Positions 16,533 through 25,733 of a stretch of DNA of 41,754 nt are shown here, piece after piece. Location of the stretch: positions 1 through 41,754 of the forward strand of contig JASAOO010003328.1 in the NCBI GenBank assembly GCA_030849075.1, in the 5' to 3' direction. The notes below the pieces were generated by a model. The model did no database searches. It was not told the DNA's origin and saw only the letters and a list, made by a program, of their open reading frames with translations. Both the position numbers and the translations under genes were made by a program. This DNA is from Zelonia costaricensis (taxonomy: Eukaryota; Euglenozoa; Kinetoplastea; Trypanosomatida; Trypanosomatidae). Numbering within the stretch: position 1 is the first letter of the stretch; every line of letters starts with the position of its first letter.

Positions 16533-17288
16533 GCGCGAAAGACGTGCCGTGCGCAGAGAGGTGCGGCAGTGCAGCGAGGGAGGAGTGGAAGATGCCGCGC
16601 GAGTGGGGGGGGTGGAAGGGGCGACGAGGCTGGCAGGCGCCGCCGCTCCTTACGACGTGCGCACTCGCAAAGGCGGAGAGGAGAATCCAGGGGCTGGGGT
16701 GGAGGTGGAGGAGAGAGAAGGATGCGTGTGTGTGGAGGAAGGGGAGGGGGGGGGAGGGGTAGCGACGCCTTGGGGGAGGGTGGTGCGGGGCGCAGAGGAA
16801 ACGAAGCAGGTGATGAAGAAGGTGGTAGAGGAGGGGCAGACCTGCTACCCTGCAAGAGAGAAAGAAGAGGGGAGTGGGCGACACAAGTGAACGCAGCCGC
16901 GGCTGGAGTGCCACGACGAACCACCTCTCGAGCGGCGTAGCGTTTGTGCTGAAGGCGATAGAGCGGAGTGGTGGAGAGGACGGGGAAAGGGCCGGCGGGA
17001 CAAGTCAAGCCGCGTTCAAGAACCCGCGGCAGCCTGACCCAAGACAGCGCGGCATCGCCTGTGCTCGACGCGAGACTCCTGCAGTCGAACCACTTCTTCA
17101 GCTTGCCAAGTATGTGACGTGCGCTTGCGTTTGCTTGGAAGGGAAAAAGGAAGAGCTGCGCTGCGACTCTTGCAGTTGTCACTACAATCGCGTTCAATCG
17201 CTTCGATGCCGATTTTAGCTCGGCTATGTACATGTGTAAGAGGAGAAGCGGTCGCCAGATACGGCGCCGGCGCGCGTAGGTTCGGTGC
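16533..17288. other. Intergenic region between the 1046-residue gene and the membrane J-protein
   Basis: 756 nt. A strong minus-strand C/T tract lies opposite about 16672-16775, with several downstream AGs usable as acceptors for the J-protein gene. The rest is probable 3' UTR. No gene is supported. Confidence 0.5.
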
Positions 17289-20200
17289 TCAGCTAGTGGG
17301 TCCGTGAGCGTTGGGCCGCGCCTCGTAGGAGAAGTCCACGTTGTCAGTGCCCTCGAGGCTGATGCTTGGCACGGTGCCGAGAAGCAGCGAGGAGTTGGCG
17401 TGCCGCGTACTGAGCTGCTGCACCGTGTAAGCAAGGAAGGAGGCGAGGCGGCGCGGCTCTGGGACGAGGGGGTCGGGACACCAGTGGTGGGCGATCATGG
17501 CTAGCATCTCGACGAGGAGGTTGAAGGAGAGTCCGCCGCTGATGACACCCGGGCAGAGACGACCGAGCGAGGCGACGAGTTTGCGTGTGTGTGTGGCGCT
17601 GATGAAGTAGCGCGGCCGCGTCGCATCAATCGACGACGTCACAGGAGCACTGCCGCGGCCGCTGCTGTCGCTCAGGAAGCGGCAGTCGTCGAGCAACGCG
17701 AGCAGCGTCGTGACAGACATGTGGGCAGCAAAGCGGCCGCCGTTCTGTGTAGCCATGGCGTTTTCCTGCATGTTGCCCGTCGTCTCCTGCTGCTTGACGT
17801 AGAAGAGGAACACGCGGAAGAGGTCCTCGTAGAAAAACCGCAGCACATGCTGCGATTCAGCCGTGAAGAGCTCCCGCGCAATGGGGGACATCTTTTCCCG
17901 GCCGGGCGACTGCACCATCTGCAGCAAGTTGCGCGTCCCCTCCACAAGTCCGCGCTCGCCGCTCTCCATTGTCACTGCGATGCGCACGAGCAGCTCGACA
18001 AACTGCACCGGAGTGGCGTTGCGGATGTCCATCTCCTGGTACGCAACCTGGCGCAGTTTCTGAACGCTCATCTCGCTCTGGTTGCGCGCGACAGCGCGGA
18101 GGGCGGAGTCTAGCTGCGGCGTGACGACGTGGTCGTACTGTCGTGCCACCCAGTCCGCAGGCACCTCCGCGGCGCCCACCAGCACTCCGCTGTACTCGAT
18201 GAAGCGCCAGAACGCCACCTCCGACATCGTCTTGGCGTTCTCGCCGGCGTACAGGAAGAAGAGACGCGACGTGGTGTCCACGTGCTCCTGCAGCACGGCC
18301 GGAAGCGACTGGCTCACGACGAGGTTCCAGATCTTGGCTTCTAGCGCGACCTGCGGCAGCTCACGCAGATCCTCGAGAGCTGCAGAGGGCAGCTCCCAGA
18401 ACGCGCGCCGGTCAGCCGCCTCCACAACCGGAATGGGCGTGCCCTGCAACCTCTCGCAGCCGAGACGCGCCTCCTGTGCTGCAATTGCGCCCGCCGCCTT
18501 CACGAGTTCGTTCTCAACCGTCAGCGACGTGCTGAAGCCCTCGGTAACGCTCTTCACGCGCTCCGCGTAGTCGGCGATGTGCACGCGCACGGCGTCCTCG
18601 TCCAGCGTCTCGAGAGGGGCCGTGACAGCAGCGGCGCCGCCGGAATCCGGACCCGCGCTCGGCGTCAGAGCCGCGGAGCAGCCTTGCAGCACGGGGTCCA
18701 ACCCGCTCTCGCGGAACGTGTCCAGTTCCGCGGCGGAGCGCTCGATGATAGTATCCCAGTTGCGGTGCAAGTGCCGCGCGTACAGCTCGCTCAGGGAGCA
18801 CACCAGCAGGTCCTCGCGCTCGTTCAGGAGGTCGGACGGCACGATGGCGTAGCGCAGGCCGCAATCCGTCGCGTACCCGCGAATGCGGCGCATGCGCGCT
18901 TCGACATCCATCTCATGAATCGACAACACCGTCGTCACCACCTCTGGGTACACATACTGGAGAACGTAGAGGTAGCGCTCACCGCTGGCGAAGTCGGCAC
19001 CAAAGCTGCGAATGGGGGTAAAGGGCAGGGGGCGACCAGAAACGTGCGCAAGCACCCCGTTGCACCACTGCCGCAGCAGCTGCAGCGCCGTGCCCGACGG
19101 AGTCTCCCACTTGGCGTCAGTGGCGGCAGCCACAGGCGATGGAGACTCGCTCATGTCCCCCGGCATCTCCTCTGGCCCATCGATGTCTTCCGGCGGCGGC
19201 CCACTCGTCCGCCGCTCCGCGCTCGACAGCTCGGTGATCTGCTTCGAGTGCAGCAAGACGCGCGCGAGAGTGTCGTAGGAGCCGAGCAGCTTCAGCAGCT
19301 GCGCGACGTTCCGCGTGAGCTTCTCGTTGTACTCCTTCTCGCGCCGCAGCTGCTCCGCTTCTAGCCGCGCCACCTGCCGCTGCAGATCTTCATTGATCAA
19401 ATTCACGCGGTCCCGCACCTCCGTCGCCTCCTTCGCCGTGTGCACGAGACGGTCCGCACGGTAGCACTGCAGCTGAAACTGGTTCTTCGCGTTCTCCAGC
19501 TGGAATGCCGCGTCGTGAAGCCGCTCCGTCAGGTAAGCGCAGCGCGACCGCTCGACCAGGAGCTTCCACTGCGAGAAGACCGCCTGCGCGCGCAGCCGCG
19601 CCGTCTCCTCGCCCCGTCGCTTCGCCGTGTTGTTGCCCATCACCCGCAGCAGACACTGCTGGCGAACCTGGCTGCGCCAGCCATGAAAGGCGACCTCGAG
19701 ACACTGCTGGCGGTGGCGGTCGATGAGGCGGCACGCCATATCACGCCGCTGGTCGTTTGCCCGCATCGCCGCCTCCAGCGCCGTCTGCAGGTGTGAGGCG
19801 GACCTCTTGTCAACGGTTACCTCATCCACGAACATCGAGTGTGTAAAGTACGGGTTGTCGCGCAGCACCTCGGGGTCGCGCACCTGCAGCTGCACCGCCG
19901 GCGACACCTTGGCCAGCCGCTCTGGCGAGTAGTCGCAGTAGACGGCCGGCAGCAGAGACTGCAGGACGCACTCGAGGGCGCCGTGACCAATGTTCTTGGA
20001 CAGAAGGCGGAGACCCCACGTCGCAGCGGCGGCCTCCGCGGCGGTGTCGACCCGGGCGGACTGCCGCACCTCGCGCAGCATCGTCTCCACAAAGACACTC
20101 GTGGACTGGTACAGACTGCGCTGCGCGTGGAGGCGCGCCACAAGCTGCGCGTAGCGGTGGCGGCGGATTCGCTCGCCGGTGAGGTTCTCGTCGTCTTCGC

Positions 20201-20429
20201 GGCCCTGCACCGCACGCAGGTCGCCGACGGTGTCGGGATTGGCCGCAGCTGTGCCGTCGATGGAGACGATGCGTCGAGCGACGCCGGCTTTGGGCGAGAT
20301 GACCGGGGTGGCGGCCGGCGAGCTGCTCTGCTCCGCCGCCGCTGGGAGTTTGCGGATGGTGGAGAAAATGGTGCTGCTGGGCCTGACTGCGGCCTTGGGG
20401 CCCGAACGGGAGGTGCCGAAGGAGGACAT
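17289..20429 (-). CDS. Large coiled-coil protein with CH-like domain and Sfi1-like motifs (1046 aa)
   Basis: No named orthologue is recognised. The start at 20429 (MSSFGTSRS) follows an acceptor AG at 20453-20452. Residues 1-60 are Ser/Pro-rich. Two motifs at about 247-253 ('AFHGWRSQ') and 284-291 ('VFSQWKLLV') resemble the centrin-binding repeats of Sfi1. Residues about 300-375 form a coiled coil. An acidic linker (410-435) precedes a region at about 448-555 ('LQLLRQWCNGVLAHV', then 'RYLYVLQYVYPEVV') with the spacing of a calponin-homology domain. The C-terminal half is helical with EF-hand/p25-alpha-like pieces ('FFLYAGENAKTMSEVAFWRF'). These features suggest a cytoskeletal, basal-body or flagellar protein; that is inference. 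Confidence 0.82.
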   Translation of the reverse strand: MSSFGTSRSGPKAAVRPSSTIFSTIRKLPAAAEQSSSPAATPVISPKAGVARRIVSIDGTAAANPDTVGDLRAVQGREDDENLTGERIRRHRYAQLVARLHAQRSLYQSTSVFVETMLREVRQSARVDTAAEAAAATWGLRLLSKNIGHGALECVLQSLLPAVYCDYSPERLAKVSPAVQLQVRDPEVLRDNPYFTHSMFVDEVTVDKRSASHLQTALEAAMRANDQRRDMACRLIDRHRQQCLEVAFHGWRSQVRQQCLLRVMGNNTAKRRGEETARLRAQAVFSQWKLLVERSRCAYLTERLHDAAFQLENAKNQFQLQCYRADRLVHTAKEATEVRDRVNLINEDLQRQVARLEAEQLRREKEYNEKLTRNVAQLLKLLGSYDTLARVLLHSKQITELSSAERRTSGPPPEDIDGPEEMPGDMSESPSPVAAATDAKWETPSGTALQLLRQWCNGVLAHVSGRPLPFTPIRSFGADFASGERYLYVLQYVYPEVVTTVLSIHEMDVEARMRRIRGYATDCGLRYAIVPSDLLNEREDLLVCSLSELYARHLHRNWDTIIERSAAELDTFRESGLDPVLQGCSAALTPSAGPDSGGAAAVTAPLETLDEDAVRVHIADYAERVKSVTEGFSTSLTVENELVKAAGAIAAQEARLGCERLQGTPIPVVEAADRRAFWELPSAALEDLRELPQVALEAKIWNLVVSQSLPAVLQEHVDTTSRLFFLYAGENAKTMSEVAFWRFIEYSGVLVGAAEVPADWVARQYDHVVTPQLDSALRAVARNQSEMSVQKLRQVAYQEMDIRNATPVQFVELLVRIAVTMESGERGLVEGTRNLLQMVQSPGREKMSPIARELFTAESQHVLRFFYEDLFRVFLFYVKQQETTGNMQENAMATQNGGRFAAHMSVTTLLALLDDCRFLSDSSGRGSAPVTSSIDATRPRYFISATHTRKLVASLGRLCPGVISGGLSFNLLVEMLAMIAHHWCPDPLVPEPRRLASFLAYTVQQLSTRHANSSLLLGTVPSISLEGTDNVDFSYEARPNAHGPTS

Positions 20430-21630
20430 GCTTCCGTGGTGCCTCAAAGGACTGCGTGCGCATAAAACAAGGAGTGGGAGCGGGGGGGAAGGCGGCGATG
20501 TCGCGGAGAGTGCGTGAGGAGGCGAGAGGTATGGACGGGAGGGGAGGAGAGAAGGGCACAGCGGAGAGCGGTGAAGGAGACAGGTAAGCAGCACCTCAAG
20601 ACAGATGGGCGTGCCGCCAACAGACTGCTGCAGGTGATGTCGACCTGTTGGACAGCGTAGACTGTGCCTCACTCGCCCCGCCACGGCCGTGGCTTTCGCT
20701 GACTGACGCTGCAGCGCTCAAAGGGCGAGAGTACGCAGCGACAGGAGGCACTAAAAACCGATTGCTCTTTTGTCTTCTGTAGGTGTGAGTGTTGGTGTCT
20801 GCGCAGTATCGTGTATCTAGCTGTGTTGCGGATGTCCGTCTCTCTTGGTTGTGACGCTTAACATCGGCAGCGTTTCGCGCTATGACGAGGGTTGCGCTCA
20901 CGGTTGCCCGCGGGCAGGTACACGGCTCCCGCTCCCACACACTGCGTCTTCGCTGGACATGCGCGCCACCGCGTGGCACATTCGCCAAGACCCGAGTTGA
21001 TGCGTAAAAGAGAGGGGAAGCGAGAAGCAAAAAGACGCAGAGGTAACACGTCAAAAAAAGAGGGACAAGGACGACCGTCGTCGTCAGAAGCAGCACGCAC
21101 GCGCGCAGCCAAGGGACCCACAAGCGCAGGCACTACGCAGCGGACACCCACAAGCAGGGGGTGGGTGGGTGGGCTAGGATAGGCGAAGGTGCGGCAGCGT
21201 AAGGGAGGTTGTGAGGGGTGAGGGCAGAGAAAAGCAAAGCGTCAACAGGCAGCAAGCAGCACACCGCACGTGAACGAAACAAACAAAAACGTTTCTGAAG
21301 TTTCCAGAAAAAAAAAAACCGGTATTCCGGCAGGTGGGAGGACAGAGGCAGGGGAATCAGTTGGGGACGGTCGAGGCACCGAAGAGCCACGCGGCGATTC
21401 TTTTCGTGCGTTGGGCCGCCGCGCTGCGCCTGTGACCCTGTGCTCACTCCCTTCATCCTTTTCTTTACATGAGAGACACTCCACGCGTTTCCACCAGTGC
21501 ACGCACACCGCCTTCAAGCATTCTCTCTACGACAGCAAGACTGCGCTCCGCAGCTTCTTGTCCGGACTGGTAGGTGACAGGCTCGACCTCGCTGCAGGCC
21601 AGCAAACCTTGTAAGCGCGAGCTCGGCCCT
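20430..21630. other. Intergenic region between the soluble J-protein and the 1046-residue gene
   Basis: 1.2 kb. A minus-strand C/T tract opposite 20468-20520 leads to AG at 20453-20452. There is an A11 tract at 21308-21318 and a GGGT repeat near 21158-21174. Probable 3' UTR sequence fills the rest. No gene is supported. Confidence 0.5.
20452..20520 (-). promoter_or_regulatory. Trans-splice acceptor of the 1046-residue protein gene
   Basis: Minus-strand pyrimidine-rich sequence opposite 20468-20520 is followed by AG at 20453-20452, giving a 5' UTR of about 22 nt. Inferred from layout. Confidence 0.5.
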
Positions 21631-22791
21631 TCACGCGGCACCTTTATTGCGCTCGTAGGCTTCGAAGCTCAGGTCGAGGTTGAGTCGCACGGCCGTGTGC
21701 TGTAGTCGCATCTCGCGCAACGTAGCACACGCCGCATCGATCTGCCGCCGAATGGCTTCAATGTCAGACGCCTCGGCCGCCTCGTTTGATGTCGGAGACG
21801 ACGCCGCCAGTTCTGCTTCTCTTGTCTCACTGCCGCTGACGCACTGCTGACTTGTCCCGGTGCCTGGAAGTGTGCACGGCGCTGGCGGCGACATGGCAGG
21901 GCCGTGCTCACCGAGGCTGCTGGACAAGAACGGCGTGGACGTGGAGGAGACGGGTGTCGGCGCAGACGACGGCTTCTCAGCGGCTGCAGGGGGGTGCGCC
22001 CGGCGCCGGCACACACGCGGAGGGCGCTCGTTTGGCGGCATCACCGGCACAGTGGCGGCGAGGTGATCGTCCTCGACGTCGTCAAGGCCCGCGTTGGACT
22101 GCGCCGCCGTCGCGCGCGCCGTGGCACTGAAGATTTCAAAGTCGTCAGCGATGTCCTTCCGCTTCAGCGCGTTCAGCGTGATTTTGGTACTCCGCAGCTG
22201 GGCGATGCTGTTGGACACGTTGGCGCTGCTGCTCCTCGTCGAGCCAGCTGCGGTTGAGAGCGGCGGAGGAGCGGCGGGGTGAAGAGGGCGGCGACTGCGC
22301 GCGCCGCTGGCCGCAGGGGGCGGACTCGTCCCGTGAGCCTTCTTCGGCTTTCCGTGGCGGCCGGGAGGCGCGGCTGTGGCGGCGGCACTCGGCGCCGTGG
22401 CGGCCCCGCTGTCTCGCTTGCGCTCCCCCCCGTCGCGCAGCAGCGTCAGCGCTTTATCCTTCATTGCTGTAAGTCTAAGAAAGGCGTCTTTGGCACTGGG
22501 GTTCGGGTTCTTATCGGGGTGCACGCAGACGGCAAGGCGCTGGAAGGTCTTCTGCACGTCCTCGGCCGAGTCGCGCAGGAGCACTTCCGGCGGCACCAGC
22601 GGGTCTAAGAGCGCCTCACAGATGTCGCGGTGGCGGTGTGGCAGCGGCACCGCCTGCGGGTCGAGCAGAACGCGGCAGATGCGAGCCATGCGGCTGTACT
22701 TGGTAGGGTTCAGCTTTTCGAGAGAGTTGTAGAGCGACGACGCGTTGGCCACGTCGCCGTTACTGAGGAAGCTGCCGGCGAGGCGGTCCAT
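21631..22791 (-). CDS. J-domain protein with N-terminal DnaJ domain (386 aa)
   Basis: The J domain (about 55-118) has the HPD motif at 91-93 in 'VCVHPDKNPNPSAKDAF', with helix III 'FLRLTAMKDKALTLL'. A preceding helical segment (residues 1-50, 'LYNSLEKLNPTKYSRMARIC') may be its own small domain, as seen in J-proteins of the DNAJC family. Residues about 120-320 are low complexity, rich in Ala/Pro/Ser with basic patches ('KPKKAHG', 'RRRAHPP'). The C-terminal 45 residues are predicted helix, probably coiled coil. No signal peptide or membrane segment is seen, so cytosolic or nuclear co-chaperone work with Hsp70 is likely. The acceptor AG is at 22861-22860, after a tract ending 'CACTTTCC'. Confidence 0.88.
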   Translation of the reverse strand: MDRLAGSFLSNGDVANASSLYNSLEKLNPTKYSRMARICRVLLDPQAVPLPHRHRDICEALLDPLVPPEVLLRDSAEDVQKTFQRLAVCVHPDKNPNPSAKDAFLRLTAMKDKALTLLRDGGERKRDSGAATAPSAAATAAPPGRHGKPKKAHGTSPPPAASGARSRRPLHPAAPPPLSTAAGSTRSSSANVSNSIAQLRSTKITLNALKRKDIADDFEIFSATARATAAQSNAGLDDVEDDHLAATVPVMPPNERPPRVCRRRAHPPAAAEKPSSAPTPVSSTSTPFLSSSLGEHGPAMSPPAPCTLPGTGTSQQCVSGSETREAELAASSPTSNEAAEASDIEAIRRQIDAACATLREMRLQHTAVRLNLDLSFEAYERNKGAA

Positions 22792-23490
22792 CGCGCGGCC
22801 GTTCCCTGCGCGAGACGCGTGATGGAAGTCAACGGTGGTGGCGCACCCCACGCGCAGAACTGGAAAGTGGTGCAGGCAGCACCGGCAAACAGAGGAAGAG
22901 CAAGGATAAGGGGCGGTAGCAGGTTCCTGGAGGTGCAGCAGAGTGGCGGGCGCGATCGAGGTGCACGCCCATGCCCAATTACATAAGCTAAGGTAGCAGC
23001 CCCGAAACTCGGATCGCACATGCAATGCGCTGCAGACGCGAACCCCCCGAAGGGCATGTCGTAGAGGTAGAGGGAGGGGCAGTAGGGTGCGAAGGGCCAC
23101 AGCACGCACGGCGGAGCACGGAGAATGATCGAGAGGCACGGTACAGTACAGAAGCGCGTGTCGCCCTTCCCCACCGCCTCGCTCGAATGCCCAATCCGGA
23201 CTTCGCAGGAAGCGTTTCACTCGCGGGGACCGCACCAGGAGGCGGTCACGGAGATATGCATCTTTCTTAGTTGTGATCCGTAACGCTGACGCCAAAGCGT
23301 ACACTGTGGTGCGACGACTAGTCGCTCCGTTTTTCTTTTTTCGATCTGTAAGGATGCCAAGCACGAGGAGACAAGGCGTTTACAAGCGCCGACATACACG
23401 CACGCACGCACGCAGCACACGTCCAACACACGTCCAACACACGCACATGCGCCCACGTTCGCTAGATGGGCCTACCAGCGAGAGTCTCGC
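22792..23490. other. Intergenic region between the 279-residue mitochondrial gene and the soluble J-protein
   Basis: 699 nt. The J-protein acceptor is at 22861-22860 with a C/T tract opposite 22862-22915. A (CACG)n stretch at about 23396-23413 is followed by a tandem copy of ACACGTCCAAC near 23416-23440. The rest is probable 3' UTR. Confidence 0.5.
22860..22915 (-). promoter_or_regulatory. Trans-splice acceptor of the soluble J-protein gene
   Basis: A C/T-rich minus-strand tract opposite 22862-22915 ends 'ACTTTCC' and is followed by AG at 22861-22860, about 69 nt before the ATG. Inferred from layout. Confidence 0.5.
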
Positions 23491-24330
23491 TCAGAACCAG
23501 CGGCCAGAGCGGTCGAACTGCTTGCGCAGATCGGCCGCGTCTTGAGAGTCTTTGCCGTAGCGCGTGCCGTCTTTGCGCAGCACGCCAACCACGATGAAGG
23601 GGTGCGTGTTCGGCGTCTTGACGCCGTCGCCGAGTCGCACCTCGAACACAGGGTACTCCAGAGCCTTCTCCCAGTCGTAGTCTTTGCCGGCGCGCTGACG
23701 GAACTCGCAGCGGTACGTGATTTGCAGCCAGTCGTCCTGCGACATTTGGCCCATGTAGCATGTCACGAGGTCAAAGGAGTCGACCTCGATCTCGTACGTG
23801 CTTTTCGCGTCTTGCTGCTTTAGCGACTTCCAGCTCTTCTTGGCGAAGTCGTCGTTCATGCGCGACTTCACCTCCTTCAAAATACGGTCAGCTTCGCCGT
23901 GCGTCGTGATGCGCTGGAGCGTCTTGAAGCAGTCGGGGCTCTTGTCGTTCGAGAGCGTCTTGAATTGCATAAAGAGCTGCTTTAGCTGCGCCGGGTCAAA
24001 GTCGGGGCGGCGGTCATTCAGTTTTCGCATGGTCACGAAACGGCGAAACGCCTTCTTCATTCCCGCGATGGAGGTGTAGCGGATGGGGGTGATGTCGGGG
24101 TCCATGATGCAGTCCATCGAGGCGAAGCGCATCTGCTTCATCCACTGCTCCTTGTCGAAGTCGTAGTCGGTGCGCTTTTGTGATGCTGTCTGGCTGTCAA
24201 TCTCCCACCGCGTCTGAACGCTGCGGTTCATGTTCACCGCGCGGCGCTGCGTCGCGAGCAGCAAGGGTGTCGGCAGGGCGCCCGCGCACCACCCTGCCTG
24301 GCGCACGGGGTGCGTGAGTTGGCGCAGCAT
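23491..24330 (-). CDS. Probable mitochondrial protein, possibly Tim44/mL45-like (279 aa)
   Basis: The N-terminal 40 residues ('MLRQLTHPVRQAGWCAG', then 'LLLATQRRAV') lack acids and are rich in Arg/Leu, a good mitochondrial presequence. Residues about 55-130 are charged and helical. The C-terminal half ('YEIEVDSFDLVTCYMGQM', 'DDWLQITYRCEFRQR', 'YPVFEVRLGDG') alternates beta strands in the style of the Tim44/mL45 fold, where such proteins sit on the inner membrane or in the mitoribosome. The fold match is by eye and weak. The ATG at 24330 is preceded by an A15 tract on the + strand (T15 in the transcript) and an acceptor AG at 24393-24392. It is otherwise an uncharacterised, conserved-looking gene. 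Confidence 0.8.
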   Translation of the reverse strand: MLRQLTHPVRQAGWCAGALPTPLLLATQRRAVNMNRSVQTRWEIDSQTASQKRTDYDFDKEQWMKQMRFASMDCIMDPDITPIRYTSIAGMKKAFRRFVTMRKLNDRRPDFDPAQLKQLFMQFKTLSNDKSPDCFKTLQRITTHGEADRILKEVKSRMNDDFAKKSWKSLKQQDAKSTYEIEVDSFDLVTCYMGQMSQDDWLQITYRCEFRQRAGKDYDWEKALEYPVFEVRLGDGVKTPNTHPFIVVGVLRKDGTRYGKDSQDAADLRKQFDRSGRWF

Positions 24331-24391
24331 CGCTGCACTAAGCTGCTGGGCCCTTGCCGTAGTTGCCCGGCTTCGGTGATGACCCGCAAAG

Positions 24392-24443
24392 CTGCACGTC
24401 CGGGTTCGCGTGAGAGAGGCGGGCGAAGAAAAAAAAAAAAAAA
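24392..24443 (-). promoter_or_regulatory. Trans-splice acceptor of the 279-residue mitochondrial gene
   Basis: The transcript has a U15 tract opposite 24429-24443, then C/U-rich sequence, with the first AG at 24393-24392, about 62 nt before the ATG. Inferred from layout. Confidence 0.5.
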
Positions 24444-24728
24444 CAAGAAAGTCGAAGCAATCCGAGTGCTCCGTCACTGGAGGAGGGTGGGTGGGGGGTT
24501 GGGGGTACGGAGGTGGAGGCAGAAGAGAATGCTCAGAGACGAGTGAATGCTACATCCGTACGTACGCCGGCATTAGGCGTTTGTGAGCGGGTGCGACCAC
24601 GCGCGCTCTGCCGAGAGAGTGTGCCAGTTTTGTCAAAATGTGTGCATAATGTGCCAGCGGCACCTGCGCGCACTTCGGCGAAGCCTCGTCGTGCTTCACT
24701 CGAGTAACTCCGACATCGAAGAGAGTGT

Positions 24729-24770
24729 GTTTGGGTGTTTGTGTTTGTGTGTGCGCGTGTGTGTGTGTGT
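24729..24770 (+). repeat. (GT)n-rich microsatellite
   Basis: An imperfect GT-rich repeat ending in a pure GT run. It reads as (CA)n in the transcript, within a probable 3' UTR. Confidence 0.75.
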
Positions 24771-25733
24771 TAGCACGTGCAATGTTTCAGCTACAGAAGT
24801 CCACATGTCTTGCTTTTCGTTGTCATCCAGTTTAGGAGAAGGCGACGGCACACTGATGGAGGAGGATTAAGCCCATCGCTGCTGAAACGGCATGAGCCCA
24901 CCTACATCACTCGAGCTTACACGTGGACTACGTACCGGAAAAAAAAAAAGAAGAAGGCCGAGTGCACCACACAGAGCCAAAGCGCGTCGGCATGCGCACT
25001 GCACTTCACCACGCAGCACCGTAACGTGCTGCGTTCGAATCTTCAACGACAAACACGACACATACCGCGCGAGGTGAAAATAGAGACGAGCACTGCTTCA
25101 CACGCCTGCCGCGCCGCACATTGTCTCCGTCATCGCTGACGTTGATGTAGGGAAGGGGAATGGGGGTGGGCACGTTGGTCAGCAGAGGAGGTGGCTGAAG
25201 AAGCCGAGCGCAGGCGCAGAAAATGACCGCGGCACTGCATGGTCTTTTTCAGCGTCAAGGAGGACATGCTGGCAAACACAAAACAAAGAACAAACAGACA
25301 AACGATGACAGGCGCGGCAGAAAGAAAAAAAAAACAGATAAGCAGAAACTGTGGCCGTCCTCGCAGTGCGTCGCTGAGTTGGACGAAAACACCCTGAGTA
25401 ATACGCGACGAGAGAGAAAAGGACCACGGAGGGGGCGCATCATGACAAGTGAGGCCGGTGGTACTTGAAAAGGGCGGCGCAGCGGGTTCCACCGCGCCGA
25501 GAACGCGAGTGGCGGCGGCGAGAATGAGAGCGAGCGGCTCTTCGATGCGGCTTCGACCGAGGCGGTTGCACAAATGCGAAGAAGCAGTTCAGTCACACAG
25601 GGGCCCTACGGCACAAGGACCTGGCGCCGCTGCTCTGATGGACGCAATCTCAAGCAAGAGAGAGCGAGATGATGAAGAAGCCGTGTGTGCACGAGGGAAG
25701 TCGTCGACAGATCGCAGTGCGGCCGTTTCCCAG

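Larger units (their letters stand above)
24331..25733. other. Intergenic region between the DHHC gene and the mitochondrial protein gene
   Basis: 1.4 kb. T15 of the transcript (opposite 24429-24443) and AG at 24393-24392 form the acceptor of the downstream gene. There is a (GT)n-rich stretch at about 24729-24770, with A-tracts at 24939-24949 and 25323-25333. The rest is probable 3' UTR of the DHHC gene. No gene is supported. Confidence 0.5.

Noticed and set aside
23396..23440. Possible CRISPR-like repeat
   Set aside because: Only short CACG units and one tandem 11-mer, without unique spacers; a eukaryotic microsatellite.
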